Below the pieces are notes generated by a model. The model was not told where the DNA came from and did no database searches. It saw only the letters and a list, made by a program, of their open reading frames with translations. From Rufibacter tibetensis (GTDB taxonomy: Bacteria; Bacteroidota; Bacteroidia; Cytophagales; Hymenobacteraceae): a stretch of DNA of 64,000 nucleotides. The position numbers and the translations under genes were made by a program. How positions within the stretch are numbered: the stretch's first letter is position 1; every line of letters begins with the position of its first letter. Positions 44,449 to 53,454 of this stretch are shown here, in pieces. The stretch covers positions 1,953,001 to 2,017,000 of the forward strand of contig NZ_CP012643.1 in the NCBI RefSeq assembly GCF_001310085.1, written 5' to 3'.

Positions 44449-45141
44449 CTATCTTATCTCTTTGTATAGGAAATCCTGCATCTCACGTTTGCTGCTGTTG
44501 AATTCCAGGGCATCAAACACCCGGCTAAACTTATTCCGGTCGCAGACATAGTCATACGCGAACTTAGCCAGTTGCACTCTGCGCTCCTCAAACGTGATGG
44601 CCTTCATGAGCAGGAACAGGTCATCAGTCATAATGCCACCAGTCAGTTTTATCTCACCCTTGGCTATCTCCAGCCTTCTGTCATCAAAGCCTTCCTCTTT
44701 CATGAACCGCAGGACCCGGTCCACGTCTGGCCCTTCCATTACGTAGCGGCAACTCTCAGTTCCGGTAGCCGGTGGCACAGGCCGCGACAAAGGCACCTCC
44801 TCTACTTTGCGCAACACCAGCGGGAAGGTTCTGCCCGGTACCGTAGGGGCCAGCACATACACGCTTTCATAACCACTAGCCAGGATAACTTCGGCGGTAA
44901 TGTTCTGGGCTCTTCGGCCCCTGCCTAGTACCCGCAGGTGCAGGATATGCCGGCCCGCAGGCAAATCACCTACGGCTACTCTGCTGGAAGGAACTGGATT
45001 AATCAGACGGCCGCCAATAGTCAGATGGAAGTATTCCCCGCGTTGGGTTTCTACCAGAAGGGCGGCATCCAGGGCAGGTTGCGCCTGAAGGACCTCCACC
45101 AGGCATAACAAGATAAAACTCAGGAAGTAGAGACGTTTCAT
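44449..45141 (-). CDS. DUF4476 domain-containing exported protein
   Basis: 230 residues from the ATG at 45141 (MKRLYFLSFILLCLVEVLQAQ signal peptide). A beta-rich N-terminal part (about 25-130) is followed by the DUF4476 helical domain (about 140-228): DDRRLEIAKGEIKLTG and LLMKAITFEERRVQLAKFAY. It is a Bacteroidota-specific family with unknown role, exported to the periplasm or surface. Confidence 0.82.
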   Translation of the reverse strand: MKRLYFLSFILLCLVEVLQAQPALDAALLVETQRGEYFHLTIGGRLINPVPSSRVAVGDLPAGRHILHLRVLGRGRRAQNITAEVILASGYESVYVLAPTVPGRTFPLVLRKVEEVPLSRPVPPATGTESCRYVMEGPDVDRVLRFMKEEGFDDRRLEIAKGEIKLTGGIMTDDLFLLMKAITFEERRVQLAKFAYDYVCDRNKFSRVFDALEFNSSKREMQDFLYKEIR

Positions 45142-45290
45142 AGCAGTACGAATAAGCGACATAGGAGCCATATTCCAATATTATGCCAAACCTATATACA
45201 AAATAAAAATCCTTCCTGTTTAGAGACCGTTTTACCTAAAGCAGCCCCTAACCAGAAAGGAATTTTATTTTGTATTCCCTTTCCTGATGT

Positions 45291-46460
45291 CTATCCTTCG
45301 TACTGGAACTGGCCGTATGGGCTTTGAATGGTGAGTTCGTTTTTCTCACTAGCCTCTACCCTGCCTATGATCTGCGCATCCAGGCTGAACGATTGGCTGA
45401 TGCTGATTAAGTCTTGCGCAATGGCTTCTGGTACATACAGTTCCAGGCGGTGGCCCATGTTGAAGACTTTGTACATCTCCTGCCAGCTAGTGTTGCTCTG
45501 CTCCTGAATCAACCTGAACAGCGGCGGCACCGGCAACAAATTGTCTTTGATGATGTGCACGTTTTTGGTGAAATGCAGCACCTTGGTTTGTGCCCCGCCG
45601 CTGCAATGCACCATACCGTGCAGTTGGCTTCGGTAATCTTTCAAAATGGCTTGCACCAACGGCGCGTAGGTTCTGGTAGGCGACAACACCAGTTTGCCCA
45701 CGGTAAGGCTGGTCTCTTCGTTGATATCCGTCAGCTTGCAGTTACCGGAGTACACCAAATTAGCAGGCACGGCCGGGTCAAAACTCTCCGGGTAGTTTTG
45801 GGCCAGGTAATTGGAGAACACGTCATGCCGGGCCGAGGTAAGGCCGTTGCTGCCCATGCCGCCGTTATACTCCGTTTCATAAGTGGTTTGGCCATACGAC
45901 GAGAAGCCTACAATGACATCGCCGGGCTGGATGGTGTGGTTGGAGATAACATCCGAGCGTCGCATGCGGGCTGTCACAGTGCTGTCCACAATGATGGTGC
46001 GCACCAGGTCGCCTACATCGGCGGTCTCGCCACCGGTGCTGTAAATGCCAATGCCGTTGTCGCGCAGCATCTGCAGAACCTCCTCAGTGCCATTGATAAT
46101 GGCCGCAATTACCTCGCCAGGCACCAGGTTCTTATTCCTCCCGATGGTGGAGGAAAGCAGGATGTTATCGGTGGCGCCTACGCAGAGCAGATCATCGGTG
46201 TTCATGACAATGGCGTCCTGCGCAATGCCTTTCCAGACAGAGAGGTCACCGGTTTCGCGCCAGTAGAGGTACGCCAACGCAGACTTAGTACCGGCGCCAT
46301 CTGCGTGCATGATGTTGCAGAACTCGGGGTCCCCTACCAGCAGATCTGGGATGATTTTGCAGAACGCCTGTGGAAACAAGCCTTTGTCTATGTTCTTGAT
46401 GGCGTTGTGCACATCTTCTTTAGAGGCGGAGACGCCGCGCTGCAGATACCGGTTTTCCAT
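45291..46460 (-). CDS. purM: Phosphoribosylformylglycinamidine cyclo-ligase (AIR synthase), Bacteroidota type
   Basis: 389 residues. PurM-family ATP-grasp-like enzyme: YLQRGVSASKEDVH, DGAGTKSALAYLYW, NTDDLLCVGA, GGETADVGDL and SGGAQTKVL. The length exceeds E. coli PurM (345), which is usual in Bacteroidota. It makes aminoimidazole ribotide from FGAM with ATP in purine biosynthesis, cytosolic. The gene is alone; a terminator hairpin lies on its upstream side at 46557. Confidence 0.85.
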   Translation of the reverse strand: MENRYLQRGVSASKEDVHNAIKNIDKGLFPQAFCKIIPDLLVGDPEFCNIMHADGAGTKSALAYLYWRETGDLSVWKGIAQDAIVMNTDDLLCVGATDNILLSSTIGRNKNLVPGEVIAAIINGTEEVLQMLRDNGIGIYSTGGETADVGDLVRTIIVDSTVTARMRRSDVISNHTIQPGDVIVGFSSYGQTTYETEYNGGMGSNGLTSARHDVFSNYLAQNYPESFDPAVPANLVYSGNCKLTDINEETSLTVGKLVLSPTRTYAPLVQAILKDYRSQLHGMVHCSGGAQTKVLHFTKNVHIIKDNLLPVPPLFRLIQEQSNTSWQEMYKVFNMGHRLELYVPEAIAQDLISISQSFSLDAQIIGRVEASEKNELTIQSPYGQFQYEG

Positions 46461-46556
46461 GGTGGGTGTAAGATAAAGTAGCAGAACCGTTTCCAGCCCC
46501 GTTTTACAATAACAGCTTCTAAATGTGATACTGTTCTTTGCTGCCGCAAAAATAAG

Positions 46557-46587
46557 AAAGCCTCCCGGTTATGGGAGGCTTTTCTTT
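46557..46587. terminator. Terminator hairpin (bidirectional)
   Basis: AAAGCCTCCC (46557-46566) with GGGAGGCTTT (46573-46582), T-rich on the right. Lies in the 429-bp gap between purM and the PorE-like gene, both leftward. Confidence 0.8.
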
Positions 46588-46617
46588 TGTATTTCGGTTT
46601 GTGAATAGCTTATCTAG

Positions 46618-46882
46618 ATTCATTGCTGGCGCGAGCTTGCAGCTCGTGTCCGCACGTATGCCGAAAATCTGCTGCTTCCTGCTTTTCAGAGTTCAGGTAT
46701 TCTGTCTGGTTTCTAAGGAACTTTCTCCCCATTGTTATTCTGAAAGAACCTTGTGGGCGAACTAAAAAGGCGTTGAAGAAACGACTCTATTGTTTACTCA
46801 CAAGGTCCTTTCAGGATGACAAAATAGGGTGGAGCGTTCAGGACGGCGTGCGGACACGAGCCAGAGGCTCGCGCCAGCGAAT
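46618..46882. repeat. Nested inverted-repeat element (MITE/REP-like)
   Basis: Outer arms at 46618-46656 and 46847-46882 are near-identical inverted copies (about 36 nt, shared core TGGCGCGAGC and CTCGTGTCCGCACG). Inner arms at 46734-46757 and 46797-46820 are a second inverted pair (24 nt, shared CTGAAAG and ACCTTGTG). No coding frame between. It ends 7 nt before the stop codon of the PorE-like gene. Confidence 0.8.
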
Positions 46883-46889
46883 CAAAGCC

Positions 46890-48833
46890 CTACTCTCGCT
46901 CTGGTTGTTCGTCTATGCGGGTCACCGTGAATTCTGTCCGGCGGTTGCGTTGGTGCTGCTCCTCGGTTTTCGCATTGCGTACTACTGGTCTTGACTCTCC
47001 ATAACCACGGGCGGTGATGCGTTTAGGGTCAATGCCTTTGGAGATGATGTAGTCTACCGCACTTTGCGCTCTACGCTGCGACAGGTCCTGGTTGTAGATG
47101 TCTACCCCGCGGCTATCGGTGTGTGAGCTCAGCTCAATGGTGATGGCTGGGTTATCTACTAACGTCTGCACCAATTTGTCCAGCTCTACGGCTGCATCCG
47201 GACGGATATCAGCCTTGTCATAGTCATAGAAGATGTTCTCTACCACAATGGCCCTGTTCCGGACAATCTTGGAGAGTGTGAGCGTAGTAGTTAACCTGAT
47301 GTCGGTTATGGGCTGGGTTAGCTGGCTTTGCGGTGGCGTTTTGCCTTGGGTACTCACCGGCTGGCGCGCCGTGAAATAGCCGGTTCTTTCCGCAATTACG
47401 GAGTACACGCTGGCTGAATCCAGTTTAAAGGTGAAGTTGCCCTGCACATCAGCGGAAGCTTCCTGCACTTTCACGCCTTGCGCGTTCTGCAGCGCCACCC
47501 TAATGTTGCCCACCGGCGTAGTGGCGTTTGTTTTCTCGTTCCGTTCTACCACCTTGCCGTCTACAAAGAAGTTGACCAGTTTAGGCTGGCGCTTCATGAA
47601 GGAATACAGGTCATCGCCGCCTTGGCCACCGGCTCGGTTAGAGGCTAAGAATCCTTGGTTTTCACCGGTGATAAGAAGCGAGAAATCATCTCCCACAGAG
47701 TTGATAGGAGTCCCCATGTTAATGACCGAGTCACCATTGATCCGGAAAAGATCCAGTCCGCCTAAGCCAGGGTGACCGTCTGAGGCGATGTACAAGGTGC
47801 TGTCTGGCCCCACATACGGAAAAGACTCGTTACCAGGCGTGTTGATGGTAGGCCCTAAGTTCTCTGGACGGGAGAAACGTCCGCTGGCGTCTAGTGTGGT
47901 TTTCCAGATGTCCCGTCCGCCTTGTCCGCCCCGGCGGTTAGACGAGAAGTAGAGGGTGCGGCCATCGGGCGAAAACGCCGGCGAGGCATCCCAGGCAATC
48001 GGGTCATTGAAACTGGCGGGGCGGGGCTCAGACCATTCATTGGTTTTGTACTGCGAGATGTAGAGGTCTACGTCCGCGCTGCCATTCTTCTTGCCGGTGT
48101 TGCCTCGGGCGAACACCATGGTGCGGCCATCGTTGGTAAAGGCTGGGGAGGCATCATGCACTTCTGGAGCATTCAAAGCCGCTGCAAAGGGCCTTACCGA
48201 AGGGGCAGCGGTCATGCCTGTATCTGCCACGGGCACCACGTACAAATTCAGGAAACCTTCGCCGTTGCCTTTGTATTTGACGTCTTCGCGGGTAGAAGAG
48301 AAAATCAGCTCGTTGTTCAGGAGGACGGGCGAGAACTCAGAGGCGCCGGTATTAGCAGCGATGACAGGTCTTATGATCTGGTAGGTGGGCTTGCTGGTGA
48401 TGGGAGCTACCTGCTTGAGGTTTTCCAGCTCCAGTTGCGCCAGCCGTATAAAGGTCTTGTTGGAGGCAACGGCCATGTAGCTCTGCAACTGGGTAGTCGC
48501 TTCTTCATACTTGCCGTTGGCTTTCAGGGCCATGCCATAACGGAACATGGCTTCCTCTGTACGGCGAGCATCTAAGGCCGCTTTGTAGTACTGCTCAGCT
48601 TGCGGCAGACGGTTAGAGAGGCGGTAAGCCTCAGCCAGCTTAAAATTAAGTTCTGCCCCTGTACGTCCTTTTTTTAAAGCGGCCTGATAGTTATTGATGG
48701 CTAATTCGTATTCTTCTTTGCCAAAGTTCTTATCGCCTTTTTGCACGGAGCTCCGGAAAGGCCCGCAAGCTGCCACTGCCAAAGACAAGGCTACTCCCAG
48801 TACAAAGGTTCTGTTCTGTCGCATCATGTGCAT
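46890..48833 (-). CDS. PorE-like OmpA-family lipoprotein (TPR, PD40, CRD, OmpA)
   Basis: 647 residues; the start may be a few codons further in (second and third Met). Lipoprotein signal with Cys in LAVAACGPF. Domains: TPR (about 35-130), PD40/beta-propeller repeats (about 165-400: AWDASPAFSPDGRTLYFSSN), a carboxypeptidase-like regulatory domain (about 425-500) and an OmpA peptidoglycan-binding domain (about 525-640: NVFYDYDKADIRPDA-like, SSHTDSRG, LSQRRAQSAVDYI, ITARGYGESRP). This order is that of PorE, which anchors the type IX secretion machinery to peptidoglycan. Paralogues of other function exist, so PorE itself is not certain. Confidence 0.85.
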   Translation of the reverse strand: MHMMRQNRTFVLGVALSLAVAACGPFRSSVQKGDKNFGKEEYELAINNYQAALKKGRTGAELNFKLAEAYRLSNRLPQAEQYYKAALDARRTEEAMFRYGMALKANGKYEEATTQLQSYMAVASNKTFIRLAQLELENLKQVAPITSKPTYQIIRPVIAANTGASEFSPVLLNNELIFSSTREDVKYKGNGEGFLNLYVVPVADTGMTAAPSVRPFAAALNAPEVHDASPAFTNDGRTMVFARGNTGKKNGSADVDLYISQYKTNEWSEPRPASFNDPIAWDASPAFSPDGRTLYFSSNRRGGQGGRDIWKTTLDASGRFSRPENLGPTINTPGNESFPYVGPDSTLYIASDGHPGLGGLDLFRINGDSVINMGTPINSVGDDFSLLITGENQGFLASNRAGGQGGDDLYSFMKRQPKLVNFFVDGKVVERNEKTNATTPVGNIRVALQNAQGVKVQEASADVQGNFTFKLDSASVYSVIAERTGYFTARQPVSTQGKTPPQSQLTQPITDIRLTTTLTLSKIVRNRAIVVENIFYDYDKADIRPDAAVELDKLVQTLVDNPAITIELSSHTDSRGVDIYNQDLSQRRAQSAVDYIISKGIDPKRITARGYGESRPVVRNAKTEEQHQRNRRTEFTVTRIDEQPERE

Positions 48834-48862
48834 TCCTACGCGTTATTGACTAATAGACCGTA

Positions 48863-49345
48863 TTAAAAGTAACGAGCCAGCCAGGTATCTTTTGCGGGTT
48901 TGGGCCATTGCTCCTGCATGGCTCCCACTGTTTGCACCAAGGTGTCAAAATAAAGCGTTTCAGGCGCTAAAGTTCCTGCCGCCACCCTGGCTTTTACTTC
49001 TGTTAAAGGGATTGTCCGCACCTCGTCTTGTTGCCTGAAAGCCAACTTGGTACGGTCAAATAATTGAACGTTAAATTCCTGCTCTAATTGCCTCATAAAG
49101 GCAACTGATTTATCTATGGAACAGCCACTTGCCGAGGCCACCTCTTCATTGGTAGCCAGAAACAGGAAGTGGTGCTCTTTGATGGTAAACGACGCCTGTA
49201 AATCACGCCCATGACTGCTCCACTCCGTTACGAAATCCTGCAGTAGCTGGTTCATGCGTGCCTCCTCTTCAGGAGTAAGCGGACGGTCTAGCTGGTACAC
49301 CCATACCCGGCTATACGCCGGTAATTGCTCAAAAGGAACGTACAT
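48863..49345 (-). CDS. Conserved Bacteroidota hypothetical protein
   Basis: 160 residues (MYVPFEQLPAYSRVWVYQ). Proteins of this family are often annotated 'ABC transporter ATPase', but there is no Walker A or B motif here, so that name is not supported. It has mixed alpha/beta pattern with YFDTLVQT near 130. It lies 29 bp upstream of the PorE-like gene and is probably co-transcribed. Confidence 0.75.
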   Translation of the reverse strand: MYVPFEQLPAYSRVWVYQLDRPLTPEEEARMNQLLQDFVTEWSSHGRDLQASFTIKEHHFLFLATNEEVASASGCSIDKSVAFMRQLEQEFNVQLFDRTKLAFRQQDEVRTIPLTEVKARVAAGTLAPETLYFDTLVQTVGAMQEQWPKPAKDTWLARYF

Positions 49346-49541
49346 TTTTTGTAATATGCTAATTTATGATGGAACCAAGTATCCTCTTTGATGATACAAG
49401 GCTGTTTTTGCTGCTAACTGTTTCACAGGTATTTTCTGAATAACAGCTTCTAAACGCAAGTATACTTCTTACCGTCTACAGCTTCCGAATCTTACTCATG
49501 TGTGCCGCAAGTTGCACGCTTGAAGCATACACACTTCCGCA

Positions 49542-50348
49542 TTACGCGTTGATGCCTTCGGCTTGGGCAATGAGTTCCGCAATGTCAAACACCTGCACTG
49601 AATCTTCTTTGTTCTGGCTTTTCACGCCGTCGGCCATCATGGTCATGCAGAACGGGCAGGCACTAGCGATGATGGTGGCTCCGGTGCCAATGGCTTCCTC
49701 GGCGCGCTCTACGTTGATGTCTTTGTTTCCAGGTTCCGGTTCTTTCCACATCTGGGCACCACCAGCACCGCAGCAAAGTCCGTTTGCGCGGCTGCGTTTC
49801 ATTTCCACTAGGTCGGCATCCAAGGCTGCCAGCACTTCGCGAGGCGCTTCGTAGATGTTGTTTGCGCGACCCAGGTAGCAGGAGTCATGGAAGGTAATAC
49901 GCTTGCCTTTGAACTCGCCGCCACCGGCAATTTTTACTTTGCCTTCGTTGATGAGGTTCTGCAGGAACGTAGAGTGGTGAATCACCTCGTAGTTTCCGCC
50001 CAAGGCCGGATACTCGTTCTTGATGGTGTTGAAGCAATGCGGACAGGCGGTCACAATGGTTTTGATGCCGTAGCCGTCCAGCGTAGCGATGTTGGTCATG
50101 GCCTGCATCTGGAACAGGAACTCATTGCCGGCCCGCTTGGCTGGATCACCGGTGCAGGTTTCTTCCATGCCTAACACAGCATATTTAGTGCCCACATGCT
50201 CTAAAATCCGAACGAAGGCACGGGTAACGTTTTTATAGCGATCGTCAAAGGCACCGGCGCAACCTACCCAAAATAACACTTCAGGGGTTTCGCCACGTGA
50301 GGCCAGGTCGGCCATGACGGGTACTTGTATCTGTTTTTTCTCTGACAT
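49542..50348 (-). CDS. (Fe-S)-binding oxidoreductase subunit with CCG domains (HdrB/GlpC-like)
   Basis: 268 residues. Two cysteine-rich CCG-type blocks: WVGCAGAFDDRYKN with CPHCFNTIKNEYPALGG (first), and CCGAGGAQMW with CPFCMTM (second). These bind Fe-S clusters in heterodisulfide-reductase B, GlpC and LutA-type proteins. It follows the membrane Fe-S protein gene by 96 bp. Together they may pass electrons from the quinone pool to an unknown acceptor; the partner enzyme is not seen. Confidence 0.87.
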   Translation of the reverse strand: MSEKKQIQVPVMADLASRGETPEVLFWVGCAGAFDDRYKNVTRAFVRILEHVGTKYAVLGMEETCTGDPAKRAGNEFLFQMQAMTNIATLDGYGIKTIVTACPHCFNTIKNEYPALGGNYEVIHHSTFLQNLINEGKVKIAGGGEFKGKRITFHDSCYLGRANNIYEAPREVLAALDADLVEMKRSRANGLCCGAGGAQMWKEPEPGNKDINVERAEEAIGTGATIIASACPFCMTMMADGVKSQNKEDSVQVFDIAELIAQAEGINA

Positions 50349-50444
50349 CTAGGGTAATGTGCTAATTAGAAAATGTGCTCAGTGCTAAGTTATTCGGCAT
50401 GCCGCACAAAAGCTAATGAGCGTTAGGTTAATTCTGTTTTTAGC

Positions 50445-51797
50445 CTAGTTTTTAGAAACCACGAACAAATCATCGGCCCAATTGAAACGGTCACTTGGCG
50501 AGAAAGCCCAGGGCGCTCCGTTGTTCTCAATGTTGTTGAACATGGTGTTGAGTGACGTCGGGGCCGCAGATTCTTCCAGCACTAGGTAGCGCCGCAGGTC
50601 TATGATGGTAGAAAGCTGGTTGATGTTGACTGGGCAAGACTCTACGCAGGCGTTACAAGTGGTACAGGCCCACAGTTCTTCCGGTGTTACGTACCCTCGC
50701 AGCAGCGTACGCTCTTCAGTTACTTTCACGCGCTCAGATTCCTCATTGTAATGAGCCGGATTAAAGATCAGCGGTGATTCCCCTTTCTCCTCCATCCGGT
50801 CACGGGTATCCATCACAATCTTGCGCGGCGACAATAGTTTACCGGTAATGTTAGCCGGGCACACGCTGGTACAACGGCCGCACTCGGTACAAGTGTAAGA
50901 ATCCAGGAGCTGTTTCCAGGTAAGGTCTTCCACGTCTTTGGCGCCAAACTTCTGCGGATCAGCTCCTTCCGGCGCCGGTGGCACCACGTAGGCAGGATCC
51001 AGCATGGCTTTGATCTCATGCGTGATGCTTTCCACGTTGCTGAACTGGCCTTTGGGCTCCAGTTTAGTATAGTACACGTTAGGGAAGGACGTAATGATGT
51101 GGAAGTGCTTGGAACTGGGCAGGTAATTCATGAAGGCTAAAATACCCAGAATGTGCGCCCACCAGCCAACACCGGCAATTACTTGCAGGGTATTAACATC
51201 ACTCCCGAATACGTTCATCAAGGGGCCACTTACCGGAAATACGCCAGGCAAGTCGTGTCCGCTTAGTTGCGCCAGTTTCTGGTCTGCAATGTTGAAAGCA
51301 AACAAGGCGAACATGAGCACGATCTCGGTGATCAGGATCACGTTTGCGTCTAGCTTAGGCCAAGCCCGCATCTCTGAACCGCGCGTAAGCCGGGGCACCT
51401 TGGTGAGCGTGCGCCTAGCCAGGAAGATCACACAGGCAATGATGACTAATAGCGCCAACACTTCATTGATGGCCATGAGCACGCTGTACACTGGTCCCAA
51501 CACGCCCAAAACGCGGTGCGTCCCGAAGATGCCGTCAATCAGGATTTCGATCACCTCCACGTTAATCACGATGAATCCGACGTACACAAACAGGTGCAAC
51601 ACGGCAGGCAACGGCCGCTTGAACATTTTTTGTTGCCCAAAAGCAACAAGTAAAAGAAGTTTTATGCGCTCAGAAACGTTACCGGAAATCTCCTTGTCAC
51701 GTCCCATGTTGATGTTGCGGACAATCTTACGGATCTGCCACACAAACAGACCGATACCTAGCACCGCCACTATTAAAAAGGCAATATTACTGATCAC
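50445..51797 (-). CDS. Membrane (Fe-S)-binding protein, 2x[4Fe-4S] dicluster (HdrC/GlpC-like)
   Basis: 450 residues. N-terminal half with five membrane helices (NarI-like, about 5-25, 65-85, 100-125, 150-170, 205-230); C-terminal half with two ferredoxin motifs CTECGRCTSVCP and CTTCNACVESCPV. The design is a quinone-linked electron transfer protein. It is the first gene of the pair with the CCG protein; the nearest upstream gene is tRNA-Phe on the other strand. Confidence 0.88.
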   Translation of the reverse strand: MISNIAFLIVAVLGIGLFVWQIRKIVRNINMGRDKEISGNVSERIKLLLLVAFGQQKMFKRPLPAVLHLFVYVGFIVINVEVIEILIDGIFGTHRVLGVLGPVYSVLMAINEVLALLVIIACVIFLARRTLTKVPRLTRGSEMRAWPKLDANVILITEIVLMFALFAFNIADQKLAQLSGHDLPGVFPVSGPLMNVFGSDVNTLQVIAGVGWWAHILGILAFMNYLPSSKHFHIITSFPNVYYTKLEPKGQFSNVESITHEIKAMLDPAYVVPPAPEGADPQKFGAKDVEDLTWKQLLDSYTCTECGRCTSVCPANITGKLLSPRKIVMDTRDRMEEKGESPLIFNPAHYNEESERVKVTEERTLLRGYVTPEELWACTTCNACVESCPVNINQLSTIIDLRRYLVLEESAAPTSLNTMFNNIENNGAPWAFSPSDRFNWADDLFVVSKN

Positions 51798-51890
51798 AGA
51801 AAGGGAGTTTAGGAATGAAAACTGCTTGTACTACGAACGAATTTAACAAAGTATTCTGAAAAGGGCAGAAAAGATTTTTTTGCCAGAAGT

Positions 51891-51921
51891 TTTGCAAATC
51901 CGCACAGGCTCCTTACATTTG
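51891..51921 (+). promoter_or_regulatory. Promoter of tRNA-Phe (Bacteroidota consensus)
   Basis: TTTG at 51891-51894 and TACATTTG at 51914-51921, with exactly 19 nt between: a full match to the -33/-7 consensus of the Bacteroidota primary sigma factor. The predicted start is about 50 nt before the tRNA. Confidence 0.85.
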
Positions 51922-51980
51922 CATACTTTTTCACCAGAACGGTAGCGAAACACCTCCCTGAAAGGTTCTAAAAGGATGCT

Positions 51981-52056
51981 GGTGATGTAGCTCAGTTGGT
52001 AGAGCAAAGGACTGAAAATCCTTGTGTCGTTGGTTCGATTCCAATCATCACCACCA
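51981..52056 (+). tRNA. tRNA-Phe (anticodon GAA)
   Basis: 73 nt plus an encoded CCA (52054-52056). Acceptor stem GGTGATG with CATCACC, anticodon loop CTGAAAA giving anticodon GAA, D-loop AGTTGGTA and T-arm GGTTCGATTCC. This gene borders the accessory region to its right, and tRNA 3' ends are common attachment sites for integrating elements. Confidence 0.97.
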
Positions 52057-52061
52057 GCAGT

Positions 52062-52092
52062 AAAAGCCTCAGAGAAATCTGAGGCTTTTTTT
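52062..52092 (+). terminator. Terminator of tRNA-Phe
   Basis: AAAAGCCTCAGA (52062-52073) and TCTGAGGCTTTT (52078-52089) with a GAAA loop and a T run to 52092. Confidence 0.92.
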
Positions 52093-52327
52093 ATGCCCTT
52101 TCAAGCAAGATTTAACCTCTACGAGAAACTCTGAAGAGACATAAGCAAGATACGCATATACCTCCTTATTGGCTATATCCCCTTCCCTTTGTTTGTTGTT
52201 TGTCTCCCATACTGTCTCTCAATTTTGAAATAAGCTTACCTATAAATCCATCAAAGACTATATAGTATTATATAAATTCTGTGTTGCTTTCTTATCTTAG
52301 CTCGACCTTACTGCTTATAGATAGCGC

Positions 52328-52600
52328 ATGAGAAAACAACTACTTATCCTAATCTTTTCATTAATTCAGGTTGTTAGTTTCGCCCAGACCACTCAAACTA
52401 CCCAGAAGAAGGAACAAACAAAGAAATCTGCAACCAGGTCGTCTCCTAAGGTATACATCTGCGAAGGAGGAAGTGCTTATGCTTACCATAGCTCATCTTC
52501 CTGTAGCGGGTTAAACAGATGCACACATACCATCTCAGCAGTCTCCCGCTCAGATGCAGAGAACAATTACAGTAGAAGACCCTGTAAAAAGTGCTACTAG
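52328..52600 (+). CDS. Small secreted Cys-rich protein
   Basis: 90 residues with a signal peptide (MRKQLLILIFSLIQVVSFAQ). A Lys/Thr linker is followed by a compact motif with CEGG, YH-x4-C-SG-L-x-R-C and RRPCKKC: five Cys and a His. This motif is seen in short Bacteroidota domains that look like metal-binding Ada-like fragments. No closer family. It is the first gene right of tRNA-Phe. Confidence 0.65.
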   Translation: MRKQLLILIFSLIQVVSFAQTTQTTQKKEQTKKSATRSSPKVYICEGGSAYAYHSSSSCSGLNRCTHTISAVSRSDAENNYSRRPCKKCY

Positions 52601-52694
52601 CATTTAGTTATATTTTTTGTAGCAAAACATTACACAAGAATAAGAATATTATTTACAAATGCTTACCCTCTCAAAACCAAACACCAAAGTACCC

Positions 52695-53192
52695 ATGGGA
52701 AAATTATTACCTTTTCTATTTTTAATAATCATATTTTCTGGAAACGTTAGTGCTCAAAATACAAAATATCCACCTGTAGCTGCTAATGATTCTTCTTACT
52801 TCAACGCTGCAGACAAAGCTGAAGATGAAAAAGATTTACCTAAAGCTATTTACTATCATACTAAAGCTATTTCAATTGCAAAACCTAACTCTGGGGAAAT
52901 GAAGCGCTCACTTGTATACAGAGGGGTTGATAAATTCTTTGTAGGCGATGTGACTGGAGCTATTGACGACTTAGAACAAGCATTGAAGATGAAAGTCACC
53001 AATTCCAGCATCTATGGAATGGTAGATAACAATCATATTGAAGGAAAATTCAACGCCCTTGCATGGTTCATTTTAGGCGACTGTTACACCACCAAAGACT
53101 TTAATGACGCAGCTTGCTTTTGCTATAGCAAAGCTGGCGAGTTAGGATATGAAAAGGCTTACAAGAGGATAAGCACATATTGCAATAAATAG
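52695..53192 (+). CDS. TPR-containing exported protein
   Basis: 165 residues from the ATG at 52695, which begins a signal peptide (MGKLLPFLFLIIIFSG, cleavage near SAQ). The mature part carries two to three TPR-like helical repeats: YFNAADKAEDEKDLPKAIYY and GDVTGAIDDLEQALKMK. Function unknown; probably binds another envelope protein. Confidence 0.65.
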   Translation: MGKLLPFLFLIIIFSGNVSAQNTKYPPVAANDSSYFNAADKAEDEKDLPKAIYYHTKAISIAKPNSGEMKRSLVYRGVDKFFVGDVTGAIDDLEQALKMKVTNSSIYGMVDNNHIEGKFNALAWFILGDCYTTKDFNDAACFCYSKAGELGYEKAYKRISTYCNK

Positions 53193-53300
53193 ATACTCCT
53201 ACCTTTCCAACGAAAGACAAATGCTTCTGCATCCTTTATGATTGTTATTGTAAAAGCATGCTAAGAAATTAAAAGAAACCACTGGTTTGTTAAATGTAAA

Positions 53301-53410
53301 GCAACATAGTCTTAGTCATACATAGGAGTTCTACACAAGACAATCTAAGGTTATTCAAGAACTGTAGCATAAAGTTGGAGCGAAGCAACACAGTCTAAGC
53401 TACATAGCAG
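53301..53410 (+). repeat. Imperfect direct repeat (about 26 nt)
   Basis: GCAACATAGTCT at 53301-53312 recurs as GCAACACAGTCT at 53385-53396, each followed by AG and (within 10 nt) ACATAG. Two short copies in an otherwise geneless gap; meaning unknown. Confidence 0.45.
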
Positions 53411-53454
53411 CACTTAAATCCACCACTAATAAATACTCCTCTTTTTAGCATTTC

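Noticed and set aside
45414..46481. 355-residue frame opposite purM
   Set aside because: Antisense shadow; the purM frame has family motifs throughout.
48863..49345. 'ABC transporter ATPase' label for this 160-residue protein
   Set aside because: No Walker A, signature or Walker B motif; the name in databases seems a carried-over error.
3381..52092. CRISPR array
   Set aside because: No regularly spaced identical repeats were seen anywhere in the window.
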